A stretch of 64,000 nt of DNA from Aggregicoccus sp. 17bor-14 (GCF_009659535.1 NZ_VJZZ01000005.1:186001-250000), one strand, 5' to 3'; counted from the first letter of the stretch, positions 9,270 through 19,244 are shown. Program-made: numbers and translations. Notes: generated from the letters alone by a model not told the origin.

Positions 9270-10466
9270 ATGCGCCGTCCCCTGCCCCTCCCCCTGCTGC
9301 TACTCGGCCTGCTCGCGCTCGTCGGCTGCGAGCGCAAGGCGCCGCCCGCCCCCGCCCCTGCGAGCGCGAGTCCGGCGGAGGCAGGCGCCGGAGGCCCGGC
9401 GCCGGCGGCCGGGACGATCCTGCTGGGCGAGGTGGGCAGCCTCACCGGCAGCGAGGCCACCTTCGGCATCAGCGCGCGCAACGGCATCGCGCTGGCCATC
9501 GAGGAGGCGAACGCGGCCGGCGGGGTGAAGGGCCGCAAGGTGGCGGTGCGGGTCTACGACAGCCAGGGGCGCCCCGAGGAGGCGGCGAGCGCGGTGACGC
9601 GGCTCATCAGCCAGGACCACGTGCTGATGATCCTGGGCGAGGCGGCGAGCAGCGTGAGCCTCGCGATGGCGGAGAAGGCGCAGGCGGCGCGCCTGCCCAT
9701 GATCACCCCCACCTCCACCGCGGTCGAGGTGACGGCGAAGGGCGACTACATCTTCCGCGCCTGCTTCATCGACGCCTTCCAGGGCAAGGTGATGGCGAAG
9801 TTCGCGAAGGAGAACCTGAAGCTCTCGAAGGTGGCGGTGCTGCAGGACAACAAGAGCACCTACAGCATCGGGCTCGCGGACGTGTTCGTGCGCGAGTTCA
9901 AGCAGATGGGCGGCAGCATCGTGGGCCACGAGAGCTACAGCAAGGGCGACACGGACTTCCGCGCCCAGCTCACCGCGCTCAAGCGCGGCAAGCCCGAGGC
10001 GCTGTGGGTCCCCGGCTACTACACGGACGTGGGGCTCATCGCGCGCCAGGCGCGCGAGCTGGGGATCAACGTGCCGCTGCTGGGCGGCGACGGCTGGGAC
10101 AGCGACAAGCTCTTCGAGCTGGGCGGCAGCAGCCTGGACGGCAGCTACTTCGCGAACCACTACGCACCGGAGAACCCGGACCCCGCGCTGCAGCGCTTCC
10201 TCGCCGCATACAAGAAGGCCTACGGCAGCGTGCCGGACAGCGTGGGCGCGCTCGCCTACGACACCGGGCGCCTCGCCATCCACGCCCTCACCGAGGCGAA
10301 GAGCCTCACCGGCCCCGCCCTCCGCGACGTGCTCGCCCAGACGAAGGACTTCCCCGGCGTGACCGGGAAGATCACCTTCGACGCCCAGCGCAACCCCCAG
10401 AAGCAGGCGGTGGTGCTCAAGGTGGACGACGGCCAGGCGCGCTTCGTCACGACAGTGAGCCCCTGA
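9270..10466 (+). CDS. Branched-chain amino-acid-type ABC substrate-binding lipoprotein
   Basis: 398 residues. Lipobox ALVGC (Cys20) is followed by a Pro/Ala linker and a periplasmic-binding type I fold (LivJ/Peripla_BP_6): ILLGEVGSLTGSEATFGISA, GIALAIEEANAAGGVKGRKV, and PMITPTSTAVEVT. The start ATG 9270 has GAGAAGGAA just upstream; an in-frame ATG at 9129 would add a stretch without signal features. No permease or ATPase gene lies nearby, so it is an orphan binding protein. The ligand may be an amino acid or amide but cannot be stated from sequence. Confidence 0.88.
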   Translation: MRRPLPLPLLLLGLLALVGCERKAPPAPAPASASPAEAGAGGPAPAAGTILLGEVGSLTGSEATFGISARNGIALAIEEANAAGGVKGRKVAVRVYDSQGRPEEAASAVTRLISQDHVLMILGEAASSVSLAMAEKAQAARLPMITPTSTAVEVTAKGDYIFRACFIDAFQGKVMAKFAKENLKLSKVAVLQDNKSTYSIGLADVFVREFKQMGGSIVGHESYSKGDTDFRAQLTALKRGKPEALWVPGYYTDVGLIARQARELGINVPLLGGDGWDSDKLFELGGSSLDGSYFANHYAPENPDPALQRFLAAYKKAYGSVPDSVGALAYDTGRLAIHALTEAKSLTGPALRDVLAQTKDFPGVTGKITFDAQRNPQKQAVVLKVDDGQARFVTTVSP

Positions 10467-10495
10467 GGCCCTGAGCCCCTGAGGCCCCGCGACCC

Positions 10496-12814
10496 CTAGC
10501 TGTGCCCGCCGCCCGGAGGCGCGGCGGGCTCGGCGCCGCCGGCTACGGGGCTCCCCGCCGAGCCCCCCTCGCGCGCGGCGAGCGCGGGGTCCCTGGGCAG
10601 CTCCACGAGGAAGGTGGCCCCCTCGCCGGGCACGCTCTCCACGCGGATGCGCCCGCCGTGCGCCTCCACCAGCTGGCGCACGATGTAGAGCCCCAGCCCG
10701 AAGCCCGCCTTGCCCTCGCCGCTGGGGGCGCGCTGGAAGCGCCCGAAGATGCGCGCCTGGGCGTCCGCGGGGATGCCGGGGCCGCGGTCGCGCACGCTCA
10801 GGTACACCTGGCCCCCGGCGCCCCAGGCGCGCAGCTGCACGGGGCGGCCGCGGCCGAACTTGAGCGCGTTGGAGAGCAGGTTCGTCACCACCCGGTCCAG
10901 GCGCAGCCGGTCCCAGCGGCCCACCAGCCCCGGCGCGAGCTCCGCCGAGAGCGCGACGCCGGCCTCCGCCGCCTGCTCCGCCGAGCGCTCGACCACCTCG
11001 CGCACCAGCTCCCCGAGCTCCAGCTCGCCCAGCTCCAGCACCAGCGCGCCGGAGGAGGAGCGCGAGAGGTCCAGCAGGTTGTTGAGCATCTGCCCCAGGC
11101 GCTTCGTCTGCTTGTCGGCCGCCATCAGCCCGCCGCGCACCTTCTCGTGGTCCTCCAGGTCCGTGCGCCGCAGCTTGCTGAGCAGCAGCTGCAGCATGTG
11201 CAGGGGGTTTGCGAGGTCGTGGGCCGCGACGCCGATGAGCTCGAGCGCCTCCTGCGCCTCGCGGTAGAGCCGCGCGTTGTCCAGCGCGAGCGCGGCGCGG
11301 CCCGCGAGCTCCTCCACGAAGGCGCGGTCGGTGTTGCTGAAGCGCCGCTCCTCGCGGGTGCTGAACAGCGCGAGCGCGCCGAGCGCACGCTCGCCCACCA
11401 CCAGCGGGACGATGAGGAAGGAGCGGAAGGCGAGCTCCTCGAGCAGCGCGCGCTCGTCCGGGTCCGACGCCACGCGCTCGGCCATCTCGCGCGTCACCTC
11501 GGGCACCAGCGTGCTGCGCCGCGTGTCCAGCGTCTGCCACACGCCGAAGGGGGTGCCGGGGGTGGGCGGGAAGCGGCGCACCAGCTCGCGCAGCCGCAGC
11601 TCCTGCTCGCGCTCCGCGTGCACGATGGCCGCCGCGCTCACGCTCTGGGCGCCGGGCGCCACCAGGTACAGGATGCACGCGTCCGCCACCTCGGGCACGG
11701 TGAGGCGCGCGAGCTCGGTGACGGTGACGTCCGGGTCCAGCGCGCGGTTGAAGAGGCGGCCCGCCTCGGCGAAGAGCCGCTGGGCGCGCTCCACGCGCTT
11801 GCGCTCGGTGATGTCGCGGGTGACGCAGGCGAAGCCCTCCAGCTGCCCCGAGGCGCTCTTCACCGGGGTGAGCAGGAACTCGGCCCAGAAGCGGGTGCCG
11901 TCCTTGCGCAGCCGCCAGCTCTCGCCCTGCAGCCGCCCGTCGCGCAGCGTGCGCTCCAGCTCGCGCGCGGGCAGCCCGCGCGCCTGGGCCTCGGGGGGAT
12001 AGAGCGCGCTCACCGGCTGGCCCAGCACCTCCTCCTCGCGCCAGCCGTGGATGCGCTGCGCGCCCGCGTTCCAGTGTGTCACCCGCCCCTGCGCATCCAG
12101 CAGCATCAGCGCGTAGTCGCGCACCGCGTCCACCACCAGCGCGAAGCGCTGCTCGCTCTGGTGCGCGCTCTGGTTGAGCCGGGTGAGGGGCCGGGTGAGC
12201 ACCCAGCCGAGGCTCGCCGCGAGCGCGAGCCCCAGCGCGGTGGAGACGAACACCAGCACCAGCGCGCGCCGGGTGGCGCGCGCGTCCGCGGCCGCGCCGG
12301 CTGCGAGGTGGCGGTCCACGTGCGCGCTCAGCTGCGAGAGCAGCAGCTCGGTGGCCACGCGCGGGCCCTGCAGCTCGCTGCCCACCAGCTCGCGCAGCCG
12401 CCCCGGCGTGGCGCCGTCCTCGCGCGCGCGGCGCACCTTCTCCACCGCCGCCTCGTGCCCGGCCTCGGCCGTGGCGAGCTGCGCGAGCAGCGTGGGGCCG
12501 GGCGGCTCCACCAGCCGGCGCTGCAGCTCGGCGTGCAGGCGGCGGAAGTCGCCGCGCGCCACGCGCGCGTCCTCCTCGAAGAGCAGGTTGCCGGAGAGCG
12601 CGTAGCCGCGCGAGGCGCCCACCTTCTCGCTGAAGGCGCGCCGCAGCTGCTCCACGAGCAGCCGGTCCTCGGAGGCATCCAGCGTCGCTGCCCTGCCGCT
12701 CAGCGCGAGCGTGCGCAGCGCGAGCACCGAGCTTGCGGCGAGCGCGAGTGCGATGAGCAGGGCGGTGACGAAGCCCACCCCGACCCGCTGCGCGAACGAC
12801 CAGGTGCGCCCCAT
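10496..12814 (-). CDS. Membrane sensor histidine kinase (CHASE3-PAS-GAF-HisKA-HATPase)
   Basis: 772 residues. TM1 is at about 11-34, a CHASE3-like helical sensor follows, and TM2 (VLVFVSTALGLALAASLGWV) lies near 185-208. A PAS domain (SEQRFALVVDAVRDYALMLLDAQG...ITERKR) and a GAF domain (ACILYLV...IVPLVVGERALGALALFS) come next. The HisKA box is GVAAHDLANPLHMLQ, with the phospho-acceptor His. The HATPase has N box NLLSNALKFG, G1 DRGPGIP and G2 GFGLGLYIVRQ. There is no receiver domain and no response regulator gene beside it, so it is an orphan kinase. It converges on the gene at 9270. Confidence 0.93.
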   Translation of the reverse strand: MGRTWSFAQRVGVGFVTALLIALALAASSVLALRTLALSGRAATLDASEDRLLVEQLRRAFSEKVGASRGYALSGNLLFEEDARVARGDFRRLHAELQRRLVEPPGPTLLAQLATAEAGHEAAVEKVRRAREDGATPGRLRELVGSELQGPRVATELLLSQLSAHVDRHLAAGAAADARATRRALVLVFVSTALGLALAASLGWVLTRPLTRLNQSAHQSEQRFALVVDAVRDYALMLLDAQGRVTHWNAGAQRIHGWREEEVLGQPVSALYPPEAQARGLPARELERTLRDGRLQGESWRLRKDGTRFWAEFLLTPVKSASGQLEGFACVTRDITERKRVERAQRLFAEAGRLFNRALDPDVTVTELARLTVPEVADACILYLVAPGAQSVSAAAIVHAEREQELRLRELVRRFPPTPGTPFGVWQTLDTRRSTLVPEVTREMAERVASDPDERALLEELAFRSFLIVPLVVGERALGALALFSTREERRFSNTDRAFVEELAGRAALALDNARLYREAQEALELIGVAAHDLANPLHMLQLLLSKLRRTDLEDHEKVRGGLMAADKQTKRLGQMLNNLLDLSRSSSGALVLELGELELGELVREVVERSAEQAAEAGVALSAELAPGLVGRWDRLRLDRVVTNLLSNALKFGRGRPVQLRAWGAGGQVYLSVRDRGPGIPADAQARIFGRFQRAPSGEGKAGFGLGLYIVRQLVEAHGGRIRVESVPGEGATFLVELPRDPALAAREGGSAGSPVAGGAEPAAPPGGGHS

Positions 12815-13070
12815 CGGCCCATGTCCTCACGCGCACCGCGAAGCTGCGCCCCTCACCTCTCCCCCGCGATGAACCTGCAGCGCATTCGTACCCTGGAGTA
12901 CCCGCCCCCGGGGCCACCGGGCCTGTCCGCTAGGCGGCGTCGCACAGGGAGCGTCCCCCTGGCCGCGGTGTCCTCCGCGCGGAAGGCCGGGCGGCCGCCC
13001 TCCCCTGTCTCGCCTGCCACGCCGCGTACGCGCACCGTGCGGGGAGCACACCCGGACCCGGAGGCTGGCC

Positions 13071-13556
13071 ATGTCCCTGCAGCTGCACTCGGAGGACTTC
13101 GAGGAGGGAGCTCCCCTGCCGCGCCGCCTCACCTGCGAGGGAGAGGACCGCTCGCCTGCGCTCGCCTGGGAGGGCGCCCCACCGGGCACCGGTGCCTACG
13201 CGCTGGTGGTGGACGACCCGGATGCGCCGGACCCCGCCCACCCGCGCACGCGCTGGGTGCACTGGGTGCTCTACAACCTGCCGAAGGAGGCGCGCGGACT
13301 CCCCGCGGGGGCGAGCGGGGCGTCACTCCCGCCCGGCGCGCGCGAGGGGCTCAACGACTGGCAGCGCGCGGGCTACGGCGGCCCCTGCCCGCCCGTGGGC
13401 CGCCACCGCTACGTGCACACGCTCTACGCGCTGGACGGGCCGCTGCCGGACCTGGGCCGGCCGCCCACGCGCGCCGAGCTGGAGGCGGCGATGGGCGGGC
13501 ACGTGCTCGCGCGCACCCAGCTCATCGGCACCTACCAGAAGGGACAGCCGGGCTAG
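13071..13556 (+). CDS. PEBP-family (YbhB/YbcL, Raf-kinase-inhibitor-like) protein
   Basis: 161 residues, full length for the bacterial family. It carries LTCEGEDRSPALAWEGAPPGT, the ligand-pocket motif VVDDPDAPDP, WVHWVLYNLP, and YGGPCPPVGRHRYVHTLYAL. No signal peptide, so it should be cytoplasmic. The biological ligand of bacterial members is not known. Its stop TAG shares the palindrome CTAG (13553-13556) with the stop of the convergent lipoprotein gene. Confidence 0.93.
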   Translation: MSLQLHSEDFEEGAPLPRRLTCEGEDRSPALAWEGAPPGTGAYALVVDDPDAPDPAHPRTRWVHWVLYNLPKEARGLPAGASGASLPPGAREGLNDWQRAGYGGPCPPVGRHRYVHTLYALDGPLPDLGRPPTRAELEAAMGGHVLARTQLIGTYQKGQPG

Positions 13557-14416
13557 TTCGCGGTGGCGACCGCGGGGCCCTGCACCACCACCTCGGCGGC
13601 GGCGCGGCGGCGGCCGGCGGTCGCCGTGACGACGCAGCGGCCCGGGCCCACCGCCGTCACGGTGCCGTCGGCGCCCACCGTGGCCACGGACCAGTCCGAG
13701 GAGAACCAGAGGAAGGGCACCCCGTCGATGACGGCGCCCTTGGCGTTGAAGGCCTGGGCGCGCACCACGTGGGTCTGCCCGCGGCGCAGCAGCGTGACGT
13801 GGGTCTCGGTGAGGCCCATGCGCGCGAAGTCGTTGCGCACCACGCGCACGTTGAGCCGGCGGCTCATCTGCCCCACGGTGGCCGTGAGGGTGGCGGTGCC
13901 GGGGGAGAGCCCGAGGATGCGCCCGTTGTCCACGCGCGCGACCGTCGGGTCGCTCGAGCTGAAGGTGGGCGCCGCGTCCGTGATGGCGCGGCCCTGCTCG
14001 TTCTTCAGCGTCACGCTGAGCGGGAGGCTGCGGCCCTCCTCGAGGAAGTCCACGTCTCCGGTGCGCAGCTCCATGGAGCCGGGGATGGAGACCACCAGCG
14101 GGAAGGCGCCGCGCACGCTGCGGCCCGAGAGCGCGACGATCTCCGTCTTGCCGCTGCGCAGCGCCACCACCTGGCCATCCTCCACCGTGGCCACCTCGGG
14201 CACGGTGCTCACCCACTTGAGCTTCGCCTTCTCCAGCTTCTGGCCGTGCTTGTCCTGCACCAGCGCGCTGAGCGTGAGCTGCTGGCCGCGCGAGCGCAGC
14301 GGCCCCACCTGCTCCGCGGGAGCGCTGAGGGAGATGGTGGCCGGGGACGGCCCGCAGGCCGAGAGGAGGACGGCTGCCAGGAGGGCGGCCGAACGGGCGA
14401 GGGTGATGCGGTTCAT
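13553..14416 (-). CDS. Lipoprotein with bacterial Ig-like (BIg2) repeats
   Basis: 287 residues; lipobox LLSAC puts the lipidated Cys at 21. Three Ig-like repeats follow, each with the BIg2 pattern (WVSTVPEVATVEDGQVVALRSG; FSSSDPTVARVDNGRILGLSPG; WFSSDWSVATVGADGTVTAVGPG). Likely a surface or periplasmic adhesin-like protein; partner unknown. I start at ATG 14416, directly before the signal peptide. The frame stays open upstream to 14644 but that part has no signal features. Confidence 0.82.
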   Translation of the reverse strand: MNRITLARSAALLAAVLLSACGPSPATISLSAPAEQVGPLRSRGQQLTLSALVQDKHGQKLEKAKLKWVSTVPEVATVEDGQVVALRSGKTEIVALSGRSVRGAFPLVVSIPGSMELRTGDVDFLEEGRSLPLSVTLKNEQGRAITDAAPTFSSSDPTVARVDNGRILGLSPGTATLTATVGQMSRRLNVRVVRNDFARMGLTETHVTLLRRGQTHVVRAQAFNAKGAVIDGVPFLWFSSDWSVATVGADGTVTAVGPGRCVVTATAGRRRAAAEVVVQGPAVATAN

Positions 14417-14777
14417 GGTGGGGAGCACGCGGGGCAAGGCGGGGGCGAGCGGGGGCAGTTGTACCGGAGCGCAGGGCAGAGCGCAAAAAGGGCGGGTTCG
14501 GGGGCCGGTTCGGAACGGCGCGTGCCGAACAGGCAGGCCAGGGTCCGCTATTTCCCCCGGCTCCGGATGGGGGCCCGGGTGAATGGGCGGGGCGGCCCTG
14601 ACGTCCAGGCCACACCCGGGAGCGCCCCGGCTCACGCGGAGCATGCGGGTGGCGTGGCGCCCGGACTAGGGTGCCCGCACCCTTGTTCTGGGGCGCACAC
14701 CCGCCCCCCTCGCGCCTGCCTCCTCGCCCAGCGGGGAGGCAGGGCCCCTGACCTGACGCAGTGGAGGACCTCGCACC
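14417..14777. other. Divergent intergenic region, 361 bp
   Basis: It separates two divergently read genes and must hold both promoters. The only structure I see is an inverted repeat GTTCGG (14508-14513) / CCGAAC (14525-14530) with an 11-bp spacer, and an A-run at 14485-14490. No open frame with a ribosome binding site. Confidence 0.5.
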
Positions 14778-17480
14778 ATGTCGTCCGAACCCAAGAAGAA
14801 GCGCTGGCCCATCGTCCTGGGCGCCATCGTGGCCCTGCTGGTGGCCGTGGTGCTCATCGTGCTCTGGCGCCTGGACGCCATCCTGCTCGACCAGGCGCGC
14901 GCCCAGGCCGCCACGCTCTCGCAGCGCCTGGGGCGCCCGGTGCAGGTGGGCGACATCGACACCCAGCTCTTCCCCCACGTGGGCGCCGAGGTGCAGGACG
15001 TGGTGGTGGGCGCGGCGGCCGGCGAGGACGCCCCCCTCCTCGAGCTCAAGAGCGTGGACGTGCGGGTGGCGCTGATGCCCGCGCTGCGCTCGCGCGGCAA
15101 GGACCTGCAGGTGCTCAACGCCGAGGCCACCGGCCTCACGGTGAACGTCATCCGCCTGCCGGACGGCACCACCAACCTGCAGCGGCTGCAGCAGCGGCTC
15201 GCGGAGACCGCGCCGAAGGAGGAGCCGCAGCAGGAGCAGGCTCCCACGGACCTGAGCGGCGTGCGGGTGGACCGTGCGGCCCTCACGGACGGGCGCGTGC
15301 GCTTCATCGACCACGGCGCCGGGGCCAAGGCGCGTGAGCTCGCCATCAACGACGTGGACATGGAGCTCAAGGACCTGCGCGTGGGCCAGCCGCTGGACGT
15401 GGTGCTCAAGGCGGCGGTGCTCGCGGAGAAGCAGAATCTGGAGCTGCGCCTGCACGCGGCCCCCCTGCCCGCGACCCTCACCCCGGTGCCCGAGCGGCTC
15501 GTGCTCAAGGTGGAGCCCATCGACCTCGCGCCGCTCGCGCCCTTCATCTCGCCGGAGGTGGGCTTCCAGGCGGGCCACTTCCAGGCGGACTGGGACGCGC
15601 TGCTGGGCGCCGCGGTGCCCGGCGGCAGCGGGCCCACGCGCCTCAAGGGCGGCTTCAAGGCGACGGGGCTGAAGTTCGCCGGCGCGGAAGGGGGCAAGGC
15701 CCTGGACGTGGTGCTGGACACCGACGTCACCGGCGACGTGGCCAAGGGTGACCTCGCGCTGGACACGCTGCGCTTCGACCTCGGCCCCGCCGGCATCAAC
15801 GGCAAGGGCCGGGTGCGCGGGCTGATGAGCCCCACGCCCTCGGTGGAGGGGCTGGAGATCAAGAGCCACGACCTCGACCCCGCGAAGCTCGCCGAGTACT
15901 ACCCGCCGCTGCGCAAGCAGCTCGCCGGGCAGGTAGCGGGCCCCATCGGGCTGAGCGTGAAGGGCAGCGGCACCCAGGCCGCCCAGGCGCTGGTGGTGGA
16001 CGTGGACCTCACCCCGGTGCGCCTGCGCATCCCGCTGCAGCTCGCGAAGGACGCGGGCGCCCCCATGCGCCTGAGCGCGAACCTCAGTGGCGCCGCGGCC
16101 ACCGGCGGCAGCCTGCGCTTCGATGCCACGGCGGACCTCACCGGCGCGGACCTGCGCCCCGGCCTCACCCTGAACAAGGCCCCGGGCCAGCGCATGGACG
16201 TGGACGCCAAGGGCACCTACGCGCCCGCGCAGGGCAAGACGCCCCTGCGCGTGGACGTGAGCGCGCTCACCGTGCACCTGCTCGAGGACACGATGACGGG
16301 CACCGCGAAGTACGCCCAGGGCGGCACCCCGAAGGCGCCCCGCACCGACTTCGCCGTGGACCTCAAGAGCGCGCACCTGGACGCGGACAAGCTGCTGCTC
16401 AAGGAGGAGGAGGCCATCGCGCTCAACGGGGGCAAGCCCCTGCCCGTGCCGGACGACCCCAACCGCTTCCGCGGCATGCACGGGGACATGAAGGTGCAGA
16501 TCGCCACCCTGCGCATGAGCGGGCTGGACCTCGCGAACGTGCTGGTGCTGGCCAAGATGGACGAGGACCTGTTCAGCGTGCAGAAGCTGAGCGCGGGGCT
16601 CGCGGGCGGCACGGTGAGCGCGGACGGCACCTCCATGCACCTGGGCCCCACGCCCGACAAGCGCCCCTTCGACGCGAAGCTGAGCATGAAGAACATCGAC
16701 CTGGAGAAGGCGCTGCAGATGGTCAGCGACCACAAGGTCATGGGCGGTACCTTCAGCGGCGACGTGAACCTCAAGGGCGTGGGCACCGAGATGAGCGGCC
16801 TCACCCAGACGCTCGCCGGCGTCATCCAGGGCGACGTGCTCAACGGCACCTTCTTCGGCAAGGACCTCTTCGCCAGCGTCTCCGAGCCGCTCGCCAAGGC
16901 GCTGCCCTTCGCGGGCAAGAAGCTCGAGGACACGGGCGTGACGAAGTTCGGCGAGAAGCTGCCCTTCGGGCTCACCATCGAGCACGGCGTCGCGCAGCTG
17001 AGCAAGCCCATCACCTGGACGCGGCCCGAGGGCGGTGTGAACTTCACCGGCGGCATGAAGCTGGACGGCATGCTCAACCTCGCCGGCACGCTGGACTTCG
17101 CTCCGGCCGCCATCAACAAGCTCACCCTGGGCAAGGTCACCCCCACCCAGCCCATCCCGCTCTCCCTGAGCGTCACCGGCCCCGCGTGGAAGCCGGAGAT
17201 CGGCGGGCTGGACGTGAAGCCCGCAGCCAAGGCCATCGCCGTGCAGGCGGCCTCGGGCGTCGCCGGGAAGTTCCTCGGCGAGGAGCGCGCGAAGCAGGTG
17301 CAGGACGTGGTGACGGGCGGCGCGGACGCCGCCAAGGCCCAGGCGCAGGCGGAGGCCGAGAAGCGCGCCGCCGAGGAGCGCGCCAAGGCCGAGCAGCGCG
17401 CGCGCGAGGAGGCCGACGCCGCGAAGCAGAAGGCCGCCGACGAGGCGAAGAAGAAGCTCAAGGGCCTCTTCGGCAAGTAG
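14778..17480 (+). CDS. AsmA-family protein
   Basis: 900 residues. One N-terminal membrane helix (about 9-30) leads into the AsmA start LDQARAQAATLSQRLGRPVQVGDIDTQLFPHVGAEVQDVVV. A long beta-rich body follows with repeated xGxxxxxxL strands, and the AsmA C-terminal part around 590-790 (VSADGTSMHLG, SGDVNLKGVGTEM, INKLTLGK). Residues about 835-900 form an Ala/Lys/Glu coiled coil ending KKKLKGLFGK. AsmA-like proteins act at the envelope, probably in lipid passage to the outer membrane. The coiled-coil tail is not usual for the family. Confidence 0.85.
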   Translation: MSSEPKKKRWPIVLGAIVALLVAVVLIVLWRLDAILLDQARAQAATLSQRLGRPVQVGDIDTQLFPHVGAEVQDVVVGAAAGEDAPLLELKSVDVRVALMPALRSRGKDLQVLNAEATGLTVNVIRLPDGTTNLQRLQQRLAETAPKEEPQQEQAPTDLSGVRVDRAALTDGRVRFIDHGAGAKARELAINDVDMELKDLRVGQPLDVVLKAAVLAEKQNLELRLHAAPLPATLTPVPERLVLKVEPIDLAPLAPFISPEVGFQAGHFQADWDALLGAAVPGGSGPTRLKGGFKATGLKFAGAEGGKALDVVLDTDVTGDVAKGDLALDTLRFDLGPAGINGKGRVRGLMSPTPSVEGLEIKSHDLDPAKLAEYYPPLRKQLAGQVAGPIGLSVKGSGTQAAQALVVDVDLTPVRLRIPLQLAKDAGAPMRLSANLSGAAATGGSLRFDATADLTGADLRPGLTLNKAPGQRMDVDAKGTYAPAQGKTPLRVDVSALTVHLLEDTMTGTAKYAQGGTPKAPRTDFAVDLKSAHLDADKLLLKEEEAIALNGGKPLPVPDDPNRFRGMHGDMKVQIATLRMSGLDLANVLVLAKMDEDLFSVQKLSAGLAGGTVSADGTSMHLGPTPDKRPFDAKLSMKNIDLEKALQMVSDHKVMGGTFSGDVNLKGVGTEMSGLTQTLAGVIQGDVLNGTFFGKDLFASVSEPLAKALPFAGKKLEDTGVTKFGEKLPFGLTIEHGVAQLSKPITWTRPEGGVNFTGGMKLDGMLNLAGTLDFAPAAINKLTLGKVTPTQPIPLSLSVTGPAWKPEIGGLDVKPAAKAIAVQAASGVAGKFLGEERAKQVQDVVTGGADAAKAQAQAEAEKRAAEERAKAEQRAREEADAAKQKAADEAKKKLKGLFGK

Positions 17481-17543
17481 CCCGCAGTGCCCCGCCGCGC
17501 GCCCCCCGAGCGCGCGCGGCGGGAGTTGGGGCAGGATGGCGCC

Positions 17544-18500
17544 ATGCTCAAGCGCCTGCTGCGCCATCCCCTGGTGTGCCTCGTCGTTACGCTCGTGCTG
17601 ACGGGTCTGCTCAGCGCGGCGCTCTCGCCCGTCCTGCGCCCGCTGCTGCTGGGGCTCGCGTCGCCGGAGCTGCGCGAGCTGCACCGGCTCTCCGTGGGCC
17701 CGCTGCTCTCCGCGCTCTACTGCACGGTGGCGGTGCTCGTCGTGGGGCGCTACCTGCAGCGCGAGCCGCCCGCGAAGCTGGGCTTCTCCCTGCGGCGCTT
17801 CTGGCCGCACCTGGGCTGGGGGCTGCTGGTGGGCGCGGGGCTGATGGGCGCCGTGGTGGGGCTCTTCGCGCTGCTCGGCTGGTACCGCGTGGAGGCGACG
17901 GGCGAGACGCTGGGCGAGGAGCTGCGCGAGGCAGGCGTGTACCTCTACGCCTTCGCCGCCGTGGCGTACTCGGAGGAGCTGATGGTGCGCGGCATCATCT
18001 TCCGCCTGCTGGAGCAGTGGCTCGGCTCCACCGTGGCGCTGCTCGTCTCCAGCGCCCTCTTCGGCGCGGGGCACCTGATGAACCCGGACGCCACGGTGTA
18101 CTCCTCCGTCGCCATCGCGGTGGAGGCGGGGCTCCTGCTGGGCGCGGCGTACATGCTCACGCGCTCGCTGTGGTTCGCCGTGGGCATCCACTGGGCGTGG
18201 AACTGGGTGCAGGGGCCGCTGCTGGGCGTGGACGTGTCCGGCATGAAGATGGACGGCCTGGTGGACAGCGCGCTGGTGGGCCCGGTGGCGTGGACGGGCG
18301 GGCCCTTCGGCGCCGAGGGCGGCTACACCGCGGTGCTGCTGTGCACGGCGGCCGGCGTGGCGCTCGCGTGGGCGGCGGCGCGGCGCGGGCAGTGGCTGCC
18401 CTTCCTGCACTGGCGCAAGCTGCGGCGCGAGGAGCGCGCGCGCGAGGCGGCGGCCTCCCCGCCTGCGCCCGCGCCCGTGGATCCCTCTCCCGCGGGCTGA
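17544..18500 (+). CDS. CPBP-family intramembrane metalloprotease (CAAX protease-like)
   Basis: 318 residues with about seven membrane helices. All motifs are present: EE(144-145)LMVR(149), FGAGH with His177, and HWAWN with His216 and Asn220. In the family these bind the zinc or water at the active site. The start ATG 17544 avoids an Arg-rich extension. It follows the asmA-like gene by 63 bp and precedes azlC by 54 bp. The substrate is unknown; some bacterial members give immunity to or process peptides, but nothing here shows that. Confidence 0.87.
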   Translation: MLKRLLRHPLVCLVVTLVLTGLLSAALSPVLRPLLLGLASPELRELHRLSVGPLLSALYCTVAVLVVGRYLQREPPAKLGFSLRRFWPHLGWGLLVGAGLMGAVVGLFALLGWYRVEATGETLGEELREAGVYLYAFAAVAYSEELMVRGIIFRLLEQWLGSTVALLVSSALFGAGHLMNPDATVYSSVAIAVEAGLLLGAAYMLTRSLWFAVGIHWAWNWVQGPLLGVDVSGMKMDGLVDSALVGPVAWTGGPFGAEGGYTAVLLCTAAGVALAWAAARRGQWLPFLHWRKLRREERAREAAASPPAPAPVDPSPAG

Positions 18501-18554
18501 GCCCGCATCGAGCGCACGCGCGCGCAGACGGCGGCGTGTAGTGTGCCGCGCGAG

Positions 18555-19244
18555 ATGACCTCCTCCTTCTGGCGCGGCTACCGCGCCACGCTCCCCCTGT
18601 GGCTGGGCGCGGCCCCCTTCGGGCTCGCGTACGCGGTGACGGCACGCGCCGCGGGGCTGAGCGTGCGCGACACGCAGCTGATGAGCGTGCTGGTCTACGC
18701 GGGCGGCGCGCAGTTCAGCGCGGCGGGGCTCTTCGCCGAGCGCGCCTCGGTGGGGGCGCTGCTCTTCACCACGCTGCTGCTCAACCTGCGCCACGTGCTC
18801 TACGGCCTGTCCCTGGGACGGCTCGTCCCCTTCACCCCGGGCGAGCGCGCGCTCGCGGCGCACTTCCTCACGGACGAGACCTACGGCGTGACGGTGGCCG
18901 AGCCCCGGCGCGACTTCCGCTTCGTGCTGGGCTCGGGCGCGAGCCTCTTCACCGTGTGGAACGTCTTCACCTTCCTGGGCATCCTCGCCGGCGCGGCCGT
19001 GCCCGACCCCGAGCGCCTGGGCGTGGACTTCGTCTTTCCGCTCGCCTTCCTCGCGCTGCTCATCCCCATGCTGCGCGCGCGCACGGAGTGGACCGTCGCG
19101 GCGGCTTCCGGCCTCTTCGCGCTCGCGCTCTCGCGGGTGGCGCCCGGGGGCCTGGTGGTGCTGCTCACGGCGGTGGGCGGCGCGCTGCTGGGGGCGGTGC
19201 TCTCGCAGGCGAAGCGCCGGCGCGAGCGCGAGGCGCGGCCTTGA
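18555..19244 (+). CDS. azlC: AzlC-family branched-chain amino-acid exporter subunit
   Basis: 229 residues, all membrane. LPLWLGAAPFGLAYAV, YAGGAQFSAAGL and LLNLRHVLYGLSL match AzlC/YgaZ, the large subunit that exports valine and related amino acids. The GTG four codons upstream is possible; ATG 18555 starts in the usual place. It overlaps the azlD start by 4 nt, as expected for the two-subunit exporter. Confidence 0.88.
   Translation: MTSSFWRGYRATLPLWLGAAPFGLAYAVTARAAGLSVRDTQLMSVLVYAGGAQFSAAGLFAERASVGALLFTTLLLNLRHVLYGLSLGRLVPFTPGERALAAHFLTDETYGVTVAEPRRDFRFVLGSGASLFTVWNVFTFLGILAGAAVPDPERLGVDFVFPLAFLALLIPMLRARTEWTVAAASGLFALALSRVAPGGLVVLLTAVGGALLGAVLSQAKRRREREARP

Noticed and set aside
10467-10495. 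CCCTGAGG direct repeats between convergent genes
   Set aside because: Too short to be an element and without a hairpin.
12853-13035. A 60-codon minus-strand frame between the kinase and PEBP genes
   Set aside because: No ribosome site, Arg/Gly-rich composition and no recognisable protein features.
13323-18863. A minus-strand open frame of over 1,800 codons
   Set aside because: It lies opposite the AsmA, CPBP and AzlC genes, has a composition of Arg, Gly, Ala and His runs and no family motif. High GC at third positions removes stops from such frames.
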